DNA of 64,000 bases from JBBATK01 sp040398805 (GTDB lineage: Bacteria; Bacteroidota; Ignavibacteria; Kapaibacteriales; NICIL-2), in contig JBBATK010000001.1 of the NCBI GenBank assembly GCA_040398805.1, forward strand, positions 248,001-312,000, given 5' to 3'. Positions 10,701 through 18,233 of this stretch are shown piece after piece; the stretch's first letter is position 1; every line of letters starts with the position of its first letter. The position numbers and the translations under genes were made by a program. The notes under the pieces were generated by a model. It made no database searches. It was not told the DNA's origin and saw only the letters and a program-made list of their open reading frames with translations.

Positions 10701-11880
10701 ACACTCTCGCGGTGAATTGCGTAGGGGTATTCGCATAGGGAGCGGGTGCAGGAGTCGCCTCAATCGCTCGCTTTCCAGGCGTCCCACCCCACGTAAGGAA
10801 GTAGTACGACTGTTCGTCATAATGATTGATCCGGTGTTCAAAGCGACGGTTCTTCGCGTTAAAGGTGAATCCACGTTGAGCCGAGGCGTAGAAGATGACA
10901 TCTAAAACATCTCCATTCGACGTGGTATTGACGATGATCGGTATCTCGTTCAGTCGGTTCTTGATTGACAACGAGGGCGCTTCCGGAAGCTCCGAACCAC
11001 CTCTGCCGTAGATTTTGACCGTACCTGCTTTAACCGTCTCCAGTCGAACGCCAAGCTTGGCAAGCGACTCGGCACGTACTCGGTAGACACCCGACTCTTT
11101 GATCGGAATCTTGTACCACGTGGACTGACGAGACGAGTCCGAAGCGACAGATCGTTTCTTCGATGTTTGGAGCCGAACGCCCGAGGATTTGCCCTCAGCG
11201 GATTTGCCCTCAGCCCCGAGACTCTTGTTCCACAAGCGCACAGCGTGGTCGTTCAGCGTCTGCGTCGAAACGACGGGAAGCCGATCAGACTCCGCGAACG
11301 TCCCTTCGACGGAACCGAGTATGGGCGTGAATGTTAGTGTCATGAGCACCGAATCGCAGACGATGCGGGATTCGGAGTTCTTTGCAGGCTGTTCGCAGAC
11401 GGAAATGAATCGAACCAGATGCTGCGATCCGCTCTGTCCTAGATAGCTCAAACGAACGTATGGTACACTGCATCGGTCATCTGCGAGGTTCCATACTCCT
11501 TCGTTCGGCGTGCCGGTACCGCTGACGGTGAACGTCTCGAACGTACCATCAGGCCTGACGAGTCGGCAATAAAGAACGCAAGATGCCACATGCCAATCTT
11601 TCTCTCCCGGAACGCTGATGAGCTCTCGAACGGCAGGAGCAACGACCGGGCGAGGACCTTCGGCAATGACGATTTCCGATGGGGCGTTGACCCGTGGAAC
11701 GAGGCGTAAGAAATTATCAGACCGGAGAGAATCCCAGCGAGCTATCGGCGACGTGACTCGGAGTGTGAGCCGGTCGCCCGTGGACTCCACGACGCGGACC
11801 GTCGCACCTTCTGCACAAAGCAGAGCGGAACTCACGATGAAGTTGAAGGCAAGGAAGAGAATGTGCGCGCGTAACCGCAT
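7762..11880 (-). CDS. porU: T9SS sorting-signal peptidase PorU (C25 gingipain family)
   Basis: Cell-surface cysteine protease that removes the C-terminal T9SS signal and attaches cargo. From the start at 11880 the product is about 1,372 residues. A typical signal peptide begins MRLRAHILF. A long beta-rich N-terminal part follows, then the C25 peptidase domain with GHG (catalytic His near 878) and TCDFGRWD (catalytic Cys near 912). The end holds a T9SS type A sorting domain (YPNPFETR near 1283 to the C-terminus). An alternative ATG lies at 11910. The frame stays open to 12201 but that extension has no signal peptide and overlaps the divergent gene. A consensus promoter lies at 12007-12037. A small in-frame duplication sits at 11185-11214. 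Confidence 0.92.
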   Translation of the reverse strand: MRLRAHILFLAFNFIVSSALLCAEGATVRVVESTGDRLTLRVTSPIARWDSLRSDNFLRLVPRVNAPSEIVIAEGPRPVVAPAVRELISVPGEKDWHVASCVLYCRLVRPDGTFETFTVSGTGTPNEGVWNLADDRCSVPYVRLSYLGQSGSQHLVRFISVCEQPAKNSESRIVCDSVLMTLTFTPILGSVEGTFAESDRLPVVSTQTLNDHAVRLWNKSLGAEGKSAEGKSSGVRLQTSKKRSVASDSSRQSTWYKIPIKESGVYRVRAESLAKLGVRLETVKAGTVKIYGRGGSELPEAPSLSIKNRLNEIPIIVNTTSNGDVLDVIFYASAQRGFTFNAKNRRFEHRINHYDEQSYYFLTWGGTPGKRAIEATPAPAPYANTPTQFTARVFQEEELVNAYSGGSGRRWFGQQIDAVLPRTFSTKLPGLIRNGSVEYVIDVAHKEVFSPDLSAKVSVSENGVKVTDVPLIGVNEPGYAEYVSMKVRGTLPAQSVNADGNSYLRFEYANPYVSGGGNAFLDFFEIHYPAVCSAVNDELTLYSDIGAVGTTQYSIGGFSNPALLGFDVSDPQNPILLRNTSSVGNIFQFAVALDSVTGPRTYFLSAKTRTADPVPVTWTYLRDEEISAEVIVVSADEFLSSANDFATYRAGKSGMNVRVVPMSAIVNEFGSGVGDPGAIRDFISHAYRTWTVKPKYVVLWGDGHYDYKNITTQRTSYIPSWQTIETDERFNDINIGYYTSSYVTDDFFVRIVGDDEVTDIPIGRLPIDSRAGGDAAIAKIRHYEESSSKDLWRTTATFVADDGPTSNGRSDGDLHTNQSEVLSNDTTCMPADMIQRKIYMAEYPAENIPKGKLKPRVTEDILSAVNNQGTLLLNWIGHGNPKVWAHETVLSRDVTIPQFTNYDKLFFLVAATCDFGRWDLPESQSGAELMLTSRRGGAIGAFTSSRVSFSALNAMIGRTLFRKMFSRDVKGNYLTMGDVVNATKQLHSGENDQKFMLLGDPTLKLVLPDLVASVDSINGISTDSKTSANVRAVSTVNLAGRIRKFGSDETVRDFNGAATVSMFDADILRRFMDPSAFSIGDSSSYDMVKFGGTLHRGNYKVDGGVFRAVFVVPKDIAFTNKNGRIFIYAQSDDNRHARGNSRAFSVGGIDTTDRADSEGPTVGLFLDNTTFLPGDIVRKNPLLIVALRDETGINSTGLGVGHKIEAWLDDSEESIDLSENYVSSLTDSRVGSATKQLFDLVPGMHSVRVRVWDVLNNYSERSTYFSVAPGDSTFVSGRVVVYPNPFETRTTVLFTHNQSFPLSIVAKVYSVNGVLVREESMTSTSLQSARFVWDGQDASGNELPSGVYPVVLHITTASGNLSTITALAVLSR
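11185..11214. repeat. two tandem 15-bp copies inside porU
   Basis: The 15-mer GGATTTGCCCTCAGC occurs twice head to tail (11185-11199 and 11200-11214). It is in frame and encodes a duplicated EGKSA-type linker in PorU. The copies are identical, so the duplication is recent or maintained. Confidence 0.9.
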
Positions 11881-12006
11881 GGGATACAGCAGTTGATCGT
11901 TAATACTCATGGCATGCAGACCGGAACCGCGTCCGATGTGACGAGCCGTTGAAAAAGAGTAGAGAATGATCGATAGGCGCGTGAGGAATTTTCGTAGAGA
12001 GACGAC

Positions 12007-12037
12007 CAAATATAGCCGAAGATTGTTCACCTTCAAA
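12007..12037 (-). promoter_or_regulatory. consensus Bacteroidota promoter for porU-porV
   Basis: On the minus strand TTTG (12037-12034), a spacer of exactly 19 bases, then TATATTTG (12014-12007). This matches the Bacteroidota primary-sigma consensus TTTG-N19-TAnnTTTG with no mismatch. Transcription would begin near 12000, leaving a leader of about 90-120 bases before porU. Confidence 0.8.
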
Positions 12038-12144
12038 AAAAGAATCTCTCGTGACGATGACGCATATTTTCCTACGTTTTTCTCCACTTGGTACCAGCCC
12101 ATCTCCAACGTGCCGTATTTTGCCACGTATTTCATTGGCAAAGC

Positions 12145-13329
12145 ATGGCTTCGACTCTCGTTTTTGCGGTCTTTTGGCTTTCCGTCGCCGGAATCATCCA
12201 TACGTACCTTTTGTTCCCGTTGCTTCTGAGTTCAATTGCGGGAATCAAGAGGCGCTCTTTAGGCGAAAAACACATGGATGATGCGGTTGTTTCCGTTCCG
12301 GACATCACCATCCTGATCGCAGCATACAACGAGGAGAAGAACATTCGTGAACGGATCGAGAATCTTGCTCAGTGCCAGTATCCGATTGGAAAAATGTCGG
12401 TCTTGGTAGGTTCTGACGGGTCCACCGATGCCACGAATGCCATTCTTGCGGAGCTATCCTTGAAGTATGATTGGCTCGACGTGGTCGTTTTTGCTGAGAA
12501 TCGAGGTAAGACCCCTGTCGTGAATTCCTTGATCGCCAAAGTACGAACGCCGATAACCGTTCTCACCGACGCGGACACCATTTTCTCGACGGATGCACTT
12601 GTATCCATCGTCCAACCGTTCCGTGACCTGAGGGTGGGGTGCGTGGCCGGCGTGAGACGGGTACGCAATCAAGCAGTCGAATCCGTGACCTCGCTCCAGG
12701 AGTCATCGTACTTGGATCTCGACAATAGAATCCGCGTCGCCGAAGGTGAACTCGGTTGCATCATAGGTGCGCATGGAAGTCTGTACGCAATCCGCACGGA
12801 GCTCCTGGAACGGATTCCGGAAGATCGGCCCTTCACGGACGACTTTTTCCTCTCGATGATTCCGTTGGAGCGTGGTTTCAGGGTGATGCAGGCAGATCGT
12901 GCACTTTCTTTTGCGGAGGCCGCGGCGAGTCCGATGAAAGACTTCATGCGCAAGGTACGCTACTCTTCTACCGCATTCGCCACTTGTTTCCGTTTCGGCC
13001 ACCTTTTATGGAGCAGTCGGCCGCTGGTCGCCTACTGCTTCTTTTCGCATCGTGTCTCGCGGTGGTTCCTTCCCTTTTTCTTAATGATTGCAGTCATCAC
13101 AAACGTCGCTCTGCTGGGGACCGGATTCGTGTATTCCGTTGCTCTTGCGATTCAGTCGCTCTTCTATCTTGGGGCTGTCATTGGCATTCTCATCCCGTCT
13201 ACCGTAGCCCGCTCGCGGGTTTTCTCGCTTTCGGCGTATTTTGTGTACTCGAACGCAGCGTTGTTCGTCGGATTCTTCCGTTGGATATCCGGTCGCGCCT
13301 CTCATCGTTGGGTACCGAGCCGGAATTGA
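12145..13329 (+). CDS. membrane glycosyltransferase, family 2
   Basis: Inverting GT-A glycosyltransferase, about 394 residues. An N-terminal membrane segment is followed by the GT2 domain: ILIAAYNEE, a nucleotide-binding VGSDGSTDAT loop, the TDADT metal motif and TDDFFLS acceptor/base motif. Three or four C-terminal membrane helices follow. This arrangement resembles processive polysaccharide or lipid-linked glycosyltransferases. The start at 12145 puts the hydrophobic segment at the N-terminus. An upstream in-frame ATG at 12088 adds 19 residues without family character. dsbD follows after 21 bases. The sugar and acceptor cannot be told from sequence. Confidence 0.85.
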   Translation: MASTLVFAVFWLSVAGIIHTYLLFPLLLSSIAGIKRRSLGEKHMDDAVVSVPDITILIAAYNEEKNIRERIENLAQCQYPIGKMSVLVGSDGSTDATNAILAELSLKYDWLDVVVFAENRGKTPVVNSLIAKVRTPITVLTDADTIFSTDALVSIVQPFRDLRVGCVAGVRRVRNQAVESVTSLQESSYLDLDNRIRVAEGELGCIIGAHGSLYAIRTELLERIPEDRPFTDDFFLSMIPLERGFRVMQADRALSFAEAAASPMKDFMRKVRYSSTAFATCFRFGHLLWSSRPLVAYCFFSHRVSRWFLPFFLMIAVITNVALLGTGFVYSVALAIQSLFYLGAVIGILIPSTVARSRVFSLSAYFVYSNAALFVGFFRWISGRASHRWVPSRN

Positions 13330-13350
13330 GAAAGTAATCTTCCATTGAAC

Positions 13351-15393
13351 ATGTCCATGTCTATGTCTCGCCATGCTATCGTCGGTCTGATTTTCGTCAT
13401 CCTCGTCTCCTTGTCGGCACACGCGGCGATCGATCCTACATCCTGGTCCCTCTCTCCGACGAAGGTGATCATGGCGGCCGGTGACACGGTCGTCGTCAAG
13501 CTCAAAGCGAAGATCGATGAGGGATGGCATATCTACGGACTCAAGGACTACATCTCAGCCGATGGCGGGGGTCCGCAGAAGACGGAGATAACCATGGATG
13601 GTAAGACATTTTCTCTGCTTTCCCAGCGGTTCAAGACGTCGAAGCCTCTTGCCGTCTTCGATTCCAGTTTTGAGGTGAATGTCGAGAAGTTCAAGCACGA
13701 TGCGGAGTTCACCCTCCCCATTACATGTCTGCGATCGCTCGCACCGGGAACTTATACAGCAACCATCGTCGTGTACTTCCAAACGTGTACCTCGAGGAAC
13801 TGCCTGCCGCCGAAAGAGATCAAACTTCCTCTGACCATCCAGGTGACAGAGGCCAAGCAAAGCGCGTTACCAGAGGGTGGCGTCGTTCCGCCGCCGGCAT
13901 CCTCGGACGGGAGCTCGGCACCTGCGACTCAACCCGAGGAAGAGAAGCCTTCGCAGAACATACCTTCAACGAATTCGTCTCCGTCCTCGACCGACGAGGA
14001 GTCGGCAGGAGGACAGGATGTACCGAAGAGCTTGATGGCTCTCATACTGCTCGCTATGGGATTCGGTGCGAGCTCGTGGGTCATGCCATGTGTCTATCCC
14101 ATGATTCCGATCACGGTTTCCTTTTTCACAAAACGTTCGGAGAAGGAACATACCAGACCCATCGTCGATTCGCTCGTGTACTCGGCCGGAATCATGAGTA
14201 CGTACGTCGTCTTCGGGGCTATTGCCGCCATCTTCTTCGGGGCGACTGCAGGACGTGATTTCGCTTCGAACCCGTCGGTGAATCTTGTGCTGGCGCTTCT
14301 CTTTGTCGTCATCGCCGGCAATCTATTCGGGATGTACGAGATCGCTCTTCCCGCATCATGGGTCAACTCGCTCAATCGTCAGTCATCGAAGAAGAAGGGA
14401 TATTCGTCCTCGTTCCTCATGGGTATGGTGTTTTCGCTGACGGCGTTCACATGCACGGTGCCGTTCATCGACTTGGTGGGTAAGATATCCGCCGGTGGAG
14501 AGTGGTTTCGTCCCATCATCGGCATGAGTGTCTATGCTGCTGTCTTCGCCTTGCCGTTCTTCCTTCTCGCACTCTTCCCGTCCACCCTCACCCGTCTGCC
14601 GCGCTCGGGTGCGTGGATGAATAACATCAAGGTCGTCTTCGGATTCGTCGAGCTTGCCTTCGCCATCAGCTACTTCGCCCGTGTGGATAGTCTGTCAGGA
14701 ACGGGCATCCTCTCTCGTGAAGCGGTCTTGAGCATTTGGGCAGGATGTTCCTTCCTCATCATGCTCTATATACTCGGCGTCTTCCGCATGAAAATGGATA
14801 GTCACGTGGACCATATCGGCGGATTTCGTGCAACGCTCGCCCTCGTGTTCGCGGCATTGACCTTCTACATTTTCGACGGCATCAAAAGTTCGTCAGTCGG
14901 TCCGCTGGAACCGTTCGTCTACGTGGAGTCGGCGAATCTTTCGGCCGGCGCAGGCACACCAAGCACCTCGCAGACGAAAGGAGGATCGTCAGTCTACAAT
15001 GGCGAGTGGCTGGAGGATCTTGACAGCGCCCTTGTCATCGCAAAGAAGATCAACAAGCCGGTGTTCATCGACTTCACGGGGATAAGCTGCACGAACTGTC
15101 GTTGGATGGAGAAAAACATGTTCCCGAAACCTGAGGTACGCGCGCTGATGCAGCAGATGGTGCTCGTTCGGGCTTATACGGACCGACGACATGTGGCTCG
15201 TGACCGGGCATACCAGGAGATGGAAGACCGACGGTTCCACTCCACCCTTCTTCCGTTGTACGTTCTTCTCACGCCGAACGATACGTTTATCGCATCGGCT
15301 ACGTACACGCCGGATGTTCAGGAATTCGTCACCTTCCTCAAGTCCGCAGTCCCAGGCGGCGTCGCCATCTCGCAAGCGATAGAGTCACGCTGA
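13351..15393 (+). CDS. dsbD: thiol:disulfide interchange protein DsbD
   Basis: Carries electrons from cytoplasmic thioredoxin across the inner membrane to periplasmic thiols. The protein is 680 residues: signal peptide, N-terminal DsbD-alpha domain with a cysteine pair at 146 and 151 (CTSRNC), a Pro/Ser/Glu-rich linker (about 170-225), and an eight-helix membrane core with PCVYP and TCTVP cysteines. The C-terminal thioredoxin-like domain has CTNC at about 580-583. All six redox cysteines expected for DsbD are visible. The first ATG of a repeated ATG-TCC run is taken as start. The gene converges on dnaB with an 10-base gap and no clear terminator. Confidence 0.9.
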   Translation: MSMSMSRHAIVGLIFVILVSLSAHAAIDPTSWSLSPTKVIMAAGDTVVVKLKAKIDEGWHIYGLKDYISADGGGPQKTEITMDGKTFSLLSQRFKTSKPLAVFDSSFEVNVEKFKHDAEFTLPITCLRSLAPGTYTATIVVYFQTCTSRNCLPPKEIKLPLTIQVTEAKQSALPEGGVVPPPASSDGSSAPATQPEEEKPSQNIPSTNSSPSSTDEESAGGQDVPKSLMALILLAMGFGASSWVMPCVYPMIPITVSFFTKRSEKEHTRPIVDSLVYSAGIMSTYVVFGAIAAIFFGATAGRDFASNPSVNLVLALLFVVIAGNLFGMYEIALPASWVNSLNRQSSKKKGYSSSFLMGMVFSLTAFTCTVPFIDLVGKISAGGEWFRPIIGMSVYAAVFALPFFLLALFPSTLTRLPRSGAWMNNIKVVFGFVELAFAISYFARVDSLSGTGILSREAVLSIWAGCSFLIMLYILGVFRMKMDSHVDHIGGFRATLALVFAALTFYIFDGIKSSSVGPLEPFVYVESANLSAGAGTPSTSQTKGGSSVYNGEWLEDLDSALVIAKKINKPVFIDFTGISCTNCRWMEKNMFPKPEVRALMQQMVLVRAYTDRRHVARDRAYQEMEDRRFHSTLLPLYVLLTPNDTFIASATYTPDVQEFVTFLKSAVPGGVAISQAIESR

Positions 15394-15403
15394 TCAACCA
15401 AGA

Positions 15404-16864
15404 CTAGAATGGAGCGTCGGCGGGCAACTGCGGATAACCACCACCGCTACCATCGTCGAATCGTGCATACGCAAGGTTCTCAAAGCGCGCGTAGTCTTTG
15501 ATATACGCCGTGCGCACAGTATCGATAGGACCGTTCCGTTGCTTCGCGATAATCAGTTCGGCCGTACCTTCCGTCGGCGTACCGTCGTCGTATTGCATGA
15601 TTTCATAGACCTCCGGACGTGTCACGAACATGACCACATCGGCGTCCTGCTCGATACTGCCGCTCTCTCGAAGGTCCGAGAGCATGGGACGTTTGTCGCT
15701 CCGCGCTTCGACGGTGCGGTTTAGCTGGGCGAGCGCAACGACGGGAATATCCAACTCCTTGGCAATCTGCTTGAGGGTCCGGGATATGATGGAGATCTCC
15801 CGCTCACGACTCTCGGCTTTCGGTGCGTGCATGAGCTGTAAGTAGTCCACGAATATCAAGCGAACGTCGTGTTCGACTTTCAATCGCCGGCACTTGGCGC
15901 GGAGTTCCATCAAACTCAACGAGGGACTGTCATCGATGAACATCTTCGCTTTCTCGAGGCGTCCAATGGCTCCGACGATTTTCTGCATTTGATCGCCCGA
16001 AATCCTTCCTGTCCGGATGTTATGAGCATTGATGCGCGTTTCTGCACTGATGAGACGCATGATCAATTGCACGCTCGCCATTTCAATGGAAAAGAAGGCG
16101 ACAGGAACATCGTATTCGATGGCGGCGTTTCGCGCAATGCTCAGCGCCAGTGCGGTCTTCCCCATGGAGGGACGAGCGGCAATGATGATGAGGTCCGACT
16201 TCTGAAACCCACCAAGGAGTTCGTCAAGTTTCACGAAGCCCGTCGGCACTCCGCTGACACCGCTGTCTCCGCCCCGATCCACGAGCTTGGCGATGACGTT
16301 GAATGTCTCCCGAGCAAGCTTATTCATTCCTGCGTACGTTTTTCGAAGCCGCTTTTCGGCGATGTCGAAAATCTCCTGCTCCGCTCTATCGATCTCTTCA
16401 AGGGCATCCGTCGTGTCGTCATAGCATGATTCAATCATGTTGCCCGCTGCTTGAATAAGGCGTCGTTTCAGATAATGCTCTTGAACGATACGCGCATGAT
16501 GTTCCACAGCGAACGATGTCGGTGTCTGCGCATTGATTTCCGTCAGGTAGAACGTGCCGCCTATGCGCTCAAGTTGTCCTTGTCGACGCAGTTCTTGCGA
16601 TAACGTGATGATGTCCACCGGAGTTCCGCTCTCGAACAGCGCACAGATGGCAGCATAGATGGTCGTATTCGCTTCCGAATAGAAACTGTCGAAGTCCAGG
16701 ATCTCGATGGTCTTTGCTATGGCACCGCGATCAACCATCATCGAACCCAAGACATTGACCTCCGCCTCGATGGAGTGAGGTGGGATATTCTGCGTACGCA
16801 GATCCATGGAGGGAGCTTGTTCTCGGGATCGCGAGCGAACGCGAGCTTTTCCTGTATCGTTCAT
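15404..16864 (-). CDS. dnaB: replicative DNA helicase DnaB
   Basis: Hexameric 5'-3' helicase of the replication fork. Residues 28-130 form the primase-interacting N-terminal domain (PPHSIEAEVNVLGSMM). A RecA-type motor follows, with Walker A ARPSMGKTAL (about 230-239), Walker B IFVDYLQLM and the conserved SDLRESGSIEQDAD segment. The 486-residue length is normal. The first 20 residues are basic, family-variable and possibly shorter in vivo (Met20 is an alternative). A sequence close to a -7 element (TATTTTCG, 16900-16893 on the minus strand) lies about 28 bases upstream. Confidence 0.95.
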   Translation of the reverse strand: MNDTGKARVRSRSREQAPSMDLRTQNIPPHSIEAEVNVLGSMMVDRGAIAKTIEILDFDSFYSEANTTIYAAICALFESGTPVDIITLSQELRRQGQLERIGGTFYLTEINAQTPTSFAVEHHARIVQEHYLKRRLIQAAGNMIESCYDDTTDALEEIDRAEQEIFDIAEKRLRKTYAGMNKLARETFNVIAKLVDRGGDSGVSGVPTGFVKLDELLGGFQKSDLIIIAARPSMGKTALALSIARNAAIEYDVPVAFFSIEMASVQLIMRLISAETRINAHNIRTGRISGDQMQKIVGAIGRLEKAKMFIDDSPSLSLMELRAKCRRLKVEHDVRLIFVDYLQLMHAPKAESREREISIISRTLKQIAKELDIPVVALAQLNRTVEARSDKRPMLSDLRESGSIEQDADVVMFVTRPEVYEIMQYDDGTPTEGTAELIIAKQRNGPIDTVRTAYIKDYARFENLAYARFDDGSGGGYPQLPADAPF

Positions 16865-17071
16865 GAGGGCTTAGTGGTTGTTCGTTGGGTGACGAAAATA
16901 GCACGATAGATGTCCAGGGAGCGTATGTCGATTATGGACATTTTGTGCACACGTTTTCTACAATGTGCTTTCTTTCATTTTTTTCTGCTTTGCAGAGGAA
17001 GAAGTCTTATATTGACGCACGACGTGTGAAATCTTGCTACCTTTAACGCTCTTCAACATTCGTTCTCTTCT

Positions 17072-17584
17072 ATGATTTTTTCCCGCGCATCCGAATATGC
17101 AATTCAGGCAATGCTCTACCTGGCAAAACGCACAGAGTCTGAAGGCAAGAAGGTCATTCAAACACGCGAGATAGCAGACGCGCACGGTATACCGTATCAC
17201 TTCCTCGCGAAGATCGTTCAGGACCTGGCGAAGGCAGATCTGATCATATCGCTCAAGGGACCCAACGGAGGTATAGGCCTGGCGCACTCTGCGTCGAACA
17301 TCACCGTTTTGGAAATCGTCCGTTCCGTCGACAACATCCAGTATGTTACGGACTGCGTCGTCGGCTACGATAAATGCAACTCCGAGAATCCTTGTCCGTT
17401 GCATCATGACTGGGAGAAGATCCGTGAAATCATCTTCAATCTCATTCGTGAGAAGAAGCTCGCCGACTTGATTCACGAGACGGAGTTCGTCAACGGGCGC
17501 TTGCTCCGTGTAAAGGCACCCGCAGCCCAAGCGGCCGCGAAGAAAGTCGCCAAACGCATTACGAAGTCGGAACCCGCTGCGTAA
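17072..17584 (+). CDS. Rrf2-family transcriptional regulator with Fe-S-type cysteines
   Basis: Winged-helix DNA-binding regulator of the IscR/NsrR/RsrR family, 170 residues. The helix-turn-helix lies at about 28-50, with the family segment PYHFLAKI and wing GPNGGIGLA. Cys95, Cys102 and Cys108 (C-x6-C-x5-C) match the position where Rrf2 proteins bind an iron-sulfur cluster, so sensing of iron, redox or NO is likely. The tail from about 147 is rich in Lys and Ala, which is not typical of the family. No isc, suf or nitrosative-stress gene is adjacent, so the target is unknown. Confidence 0.88.
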   Translation: MIFSRASEYAIQAMLYLAKRTESEGKKVIQTREIADAHGIPYHFLAKIVQDLAKADLIISLKGPNGGIGLAHSASNITVLEIVRSVDNIQYVTDCVVGYDKCNSENPCPLHHDWEKIREIIFNLIREKKLADLIHETEFVNGRLLRVKAPAAQAAAKKVAKRITKSEPAA

Positions 17585-17588
17585 TTCC

Positions 17589-18035
17589 CTAGTTCGCCAT
17601 CAGCTCGATTCGCTGAGCCCGCAGGACGACGGTGGGCTTGGTCGTGCTTTCCGTACCCTCGCAAAGCTTCTCGTACTCTGCATATCCCTTGCTGGATGGC
17701 AGTATGAGTTTGCGCATTAAACGTCCGTCGACGCGGACCGAACGCTCACGCCATTGACCCGGTACCTCCCCGACGTTTTCGTCCGGTTCTATGCGCAGGA
17801 TGTTTGCCCTGTCTGTGAGGACCACCCAGCATCCGTCATCAGGACAGACGTCCTTGACGACTCCTGTGACCGCCACCGATACGTCGTAGGCGGCGTCATG
17901 AAGAGCGGAACTCACGCTGATAGACCTCACCATCGGCCGCTCAGGGATCCCGATCACGGTGACGGGTTTCGAGCAACCGGAGACGAGACACGACGCGATA
18001 ATGACGAGATGACAAAGGATTCCTCGCATGAACAT
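17589..18035 (-). CDS. lipoprotein with DUF4920-like domain
   Basis: About 148 residues. The N-terminal hydrophobic segment ends in a lipobox LVSGC, so the mature protein is probably a lipid-anchored periplasmic protein. The domain VTGVVKDVCPDDGCWVVL matches DUF4920-type proteins, with two close cysteines and a beta-barrel-like pattern. Function is unknown. The open frame runs further upstream through the tRNA-Thr gene, but that extension only translates the tRNA. ATG at 18035 (or 18029) gives a proper signal peptide. It lies downstream of the tRNA and its terminator on the same strand and converges with the Rrf2 gene. Confidence 0.75.
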   Translation of the reverse strand: MFMRGILCHLVIIASCLVSGCSKPVTVIGIPERPMVRSISVSSALHDAAYDVSVAVTGVVKDVCPDDGCWVVLTDRANILRIEPDENVGEVPGQWRERSVRVDGRLMRKLILPSSKGYAEYEKLCEGTESTTKPTVVLRAQRIELMAN

Positions 18036-18071
18036 GCCGAAGGTTGATGATTGAGTCCGCCGCTTCCACCG

Positions 18072-18106
18072 AAAAAAAAAGCCCCGAACGGAGTTCGGGG
18101 CTTTTT
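18072..18106 (-). terminator. terminator after tRNA-Thr
   Basis: Perfect stem GCCCCGAA / TTCGGGGC (18081-18088, 18094-18101) followed on the minus strand by a run of nine T. It begins four bases after the tRNA 3' end. Confidence 0.88.
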
Positions 18107-18109
18107 CAG

Positions 18110-18182
18110 AGCCAACAGACGGACTTGAACCGACGACCTGCTCATTACGAATGAGCTGCTCTACCAGCTGAGCTATGTTGGC
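18110..18182 (-). tRNA. tRNA-Thr (anticodon CGU)
   Basis: A 73-nt cloverleaf on the minus strand. Acceptor GCCAACA pairs with TGTTGGC, D-stem GCTC/GAGC, anticodon stem GCTCA/TGAGC with loop TTCGTAA, giving anticodon CGU for ACG codons. Discriminator base is U and CCA is not encoded. The T-stem GTCGG/CCGTC has one U-U mismatch at positions 50:64. A perfect consensus promoter lies upstream and a terminator downstream, so it is its own transcription unit. Confidence 0.93.
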
Positions 18183-18202
18183 ACTTGTGCTCACAGGGAG
18201 TG

Positions 18203-18233
18203 CAAAATTAGTGTTTGTTCTCTATTCCGCAAA
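18203..18233 (-). promoter_or_regulatory. consensus Bacteroidota promoter for tRNA-Thr
   Basis: Minus strand TTTG (18233-18230), 19-base spacer, TAATTTTG (18210-18203), an exact match to TTTG-N19-TAnnTTTG. The predicted start is about 15 bases before the tRNA. The -33 element lies inside the last codons of the upstream carboxypeptidase gene. Confidence 0.82.

Noticed and set aside
18036..18194. Upstream extension of the DUF4920-like lipoprotein
   Set aside because: It runs through the terminator and tRNA-Thr. The peptide is the usual translation of a tRNA gene, and the lipoprotein has its own signal peptide at 18035.
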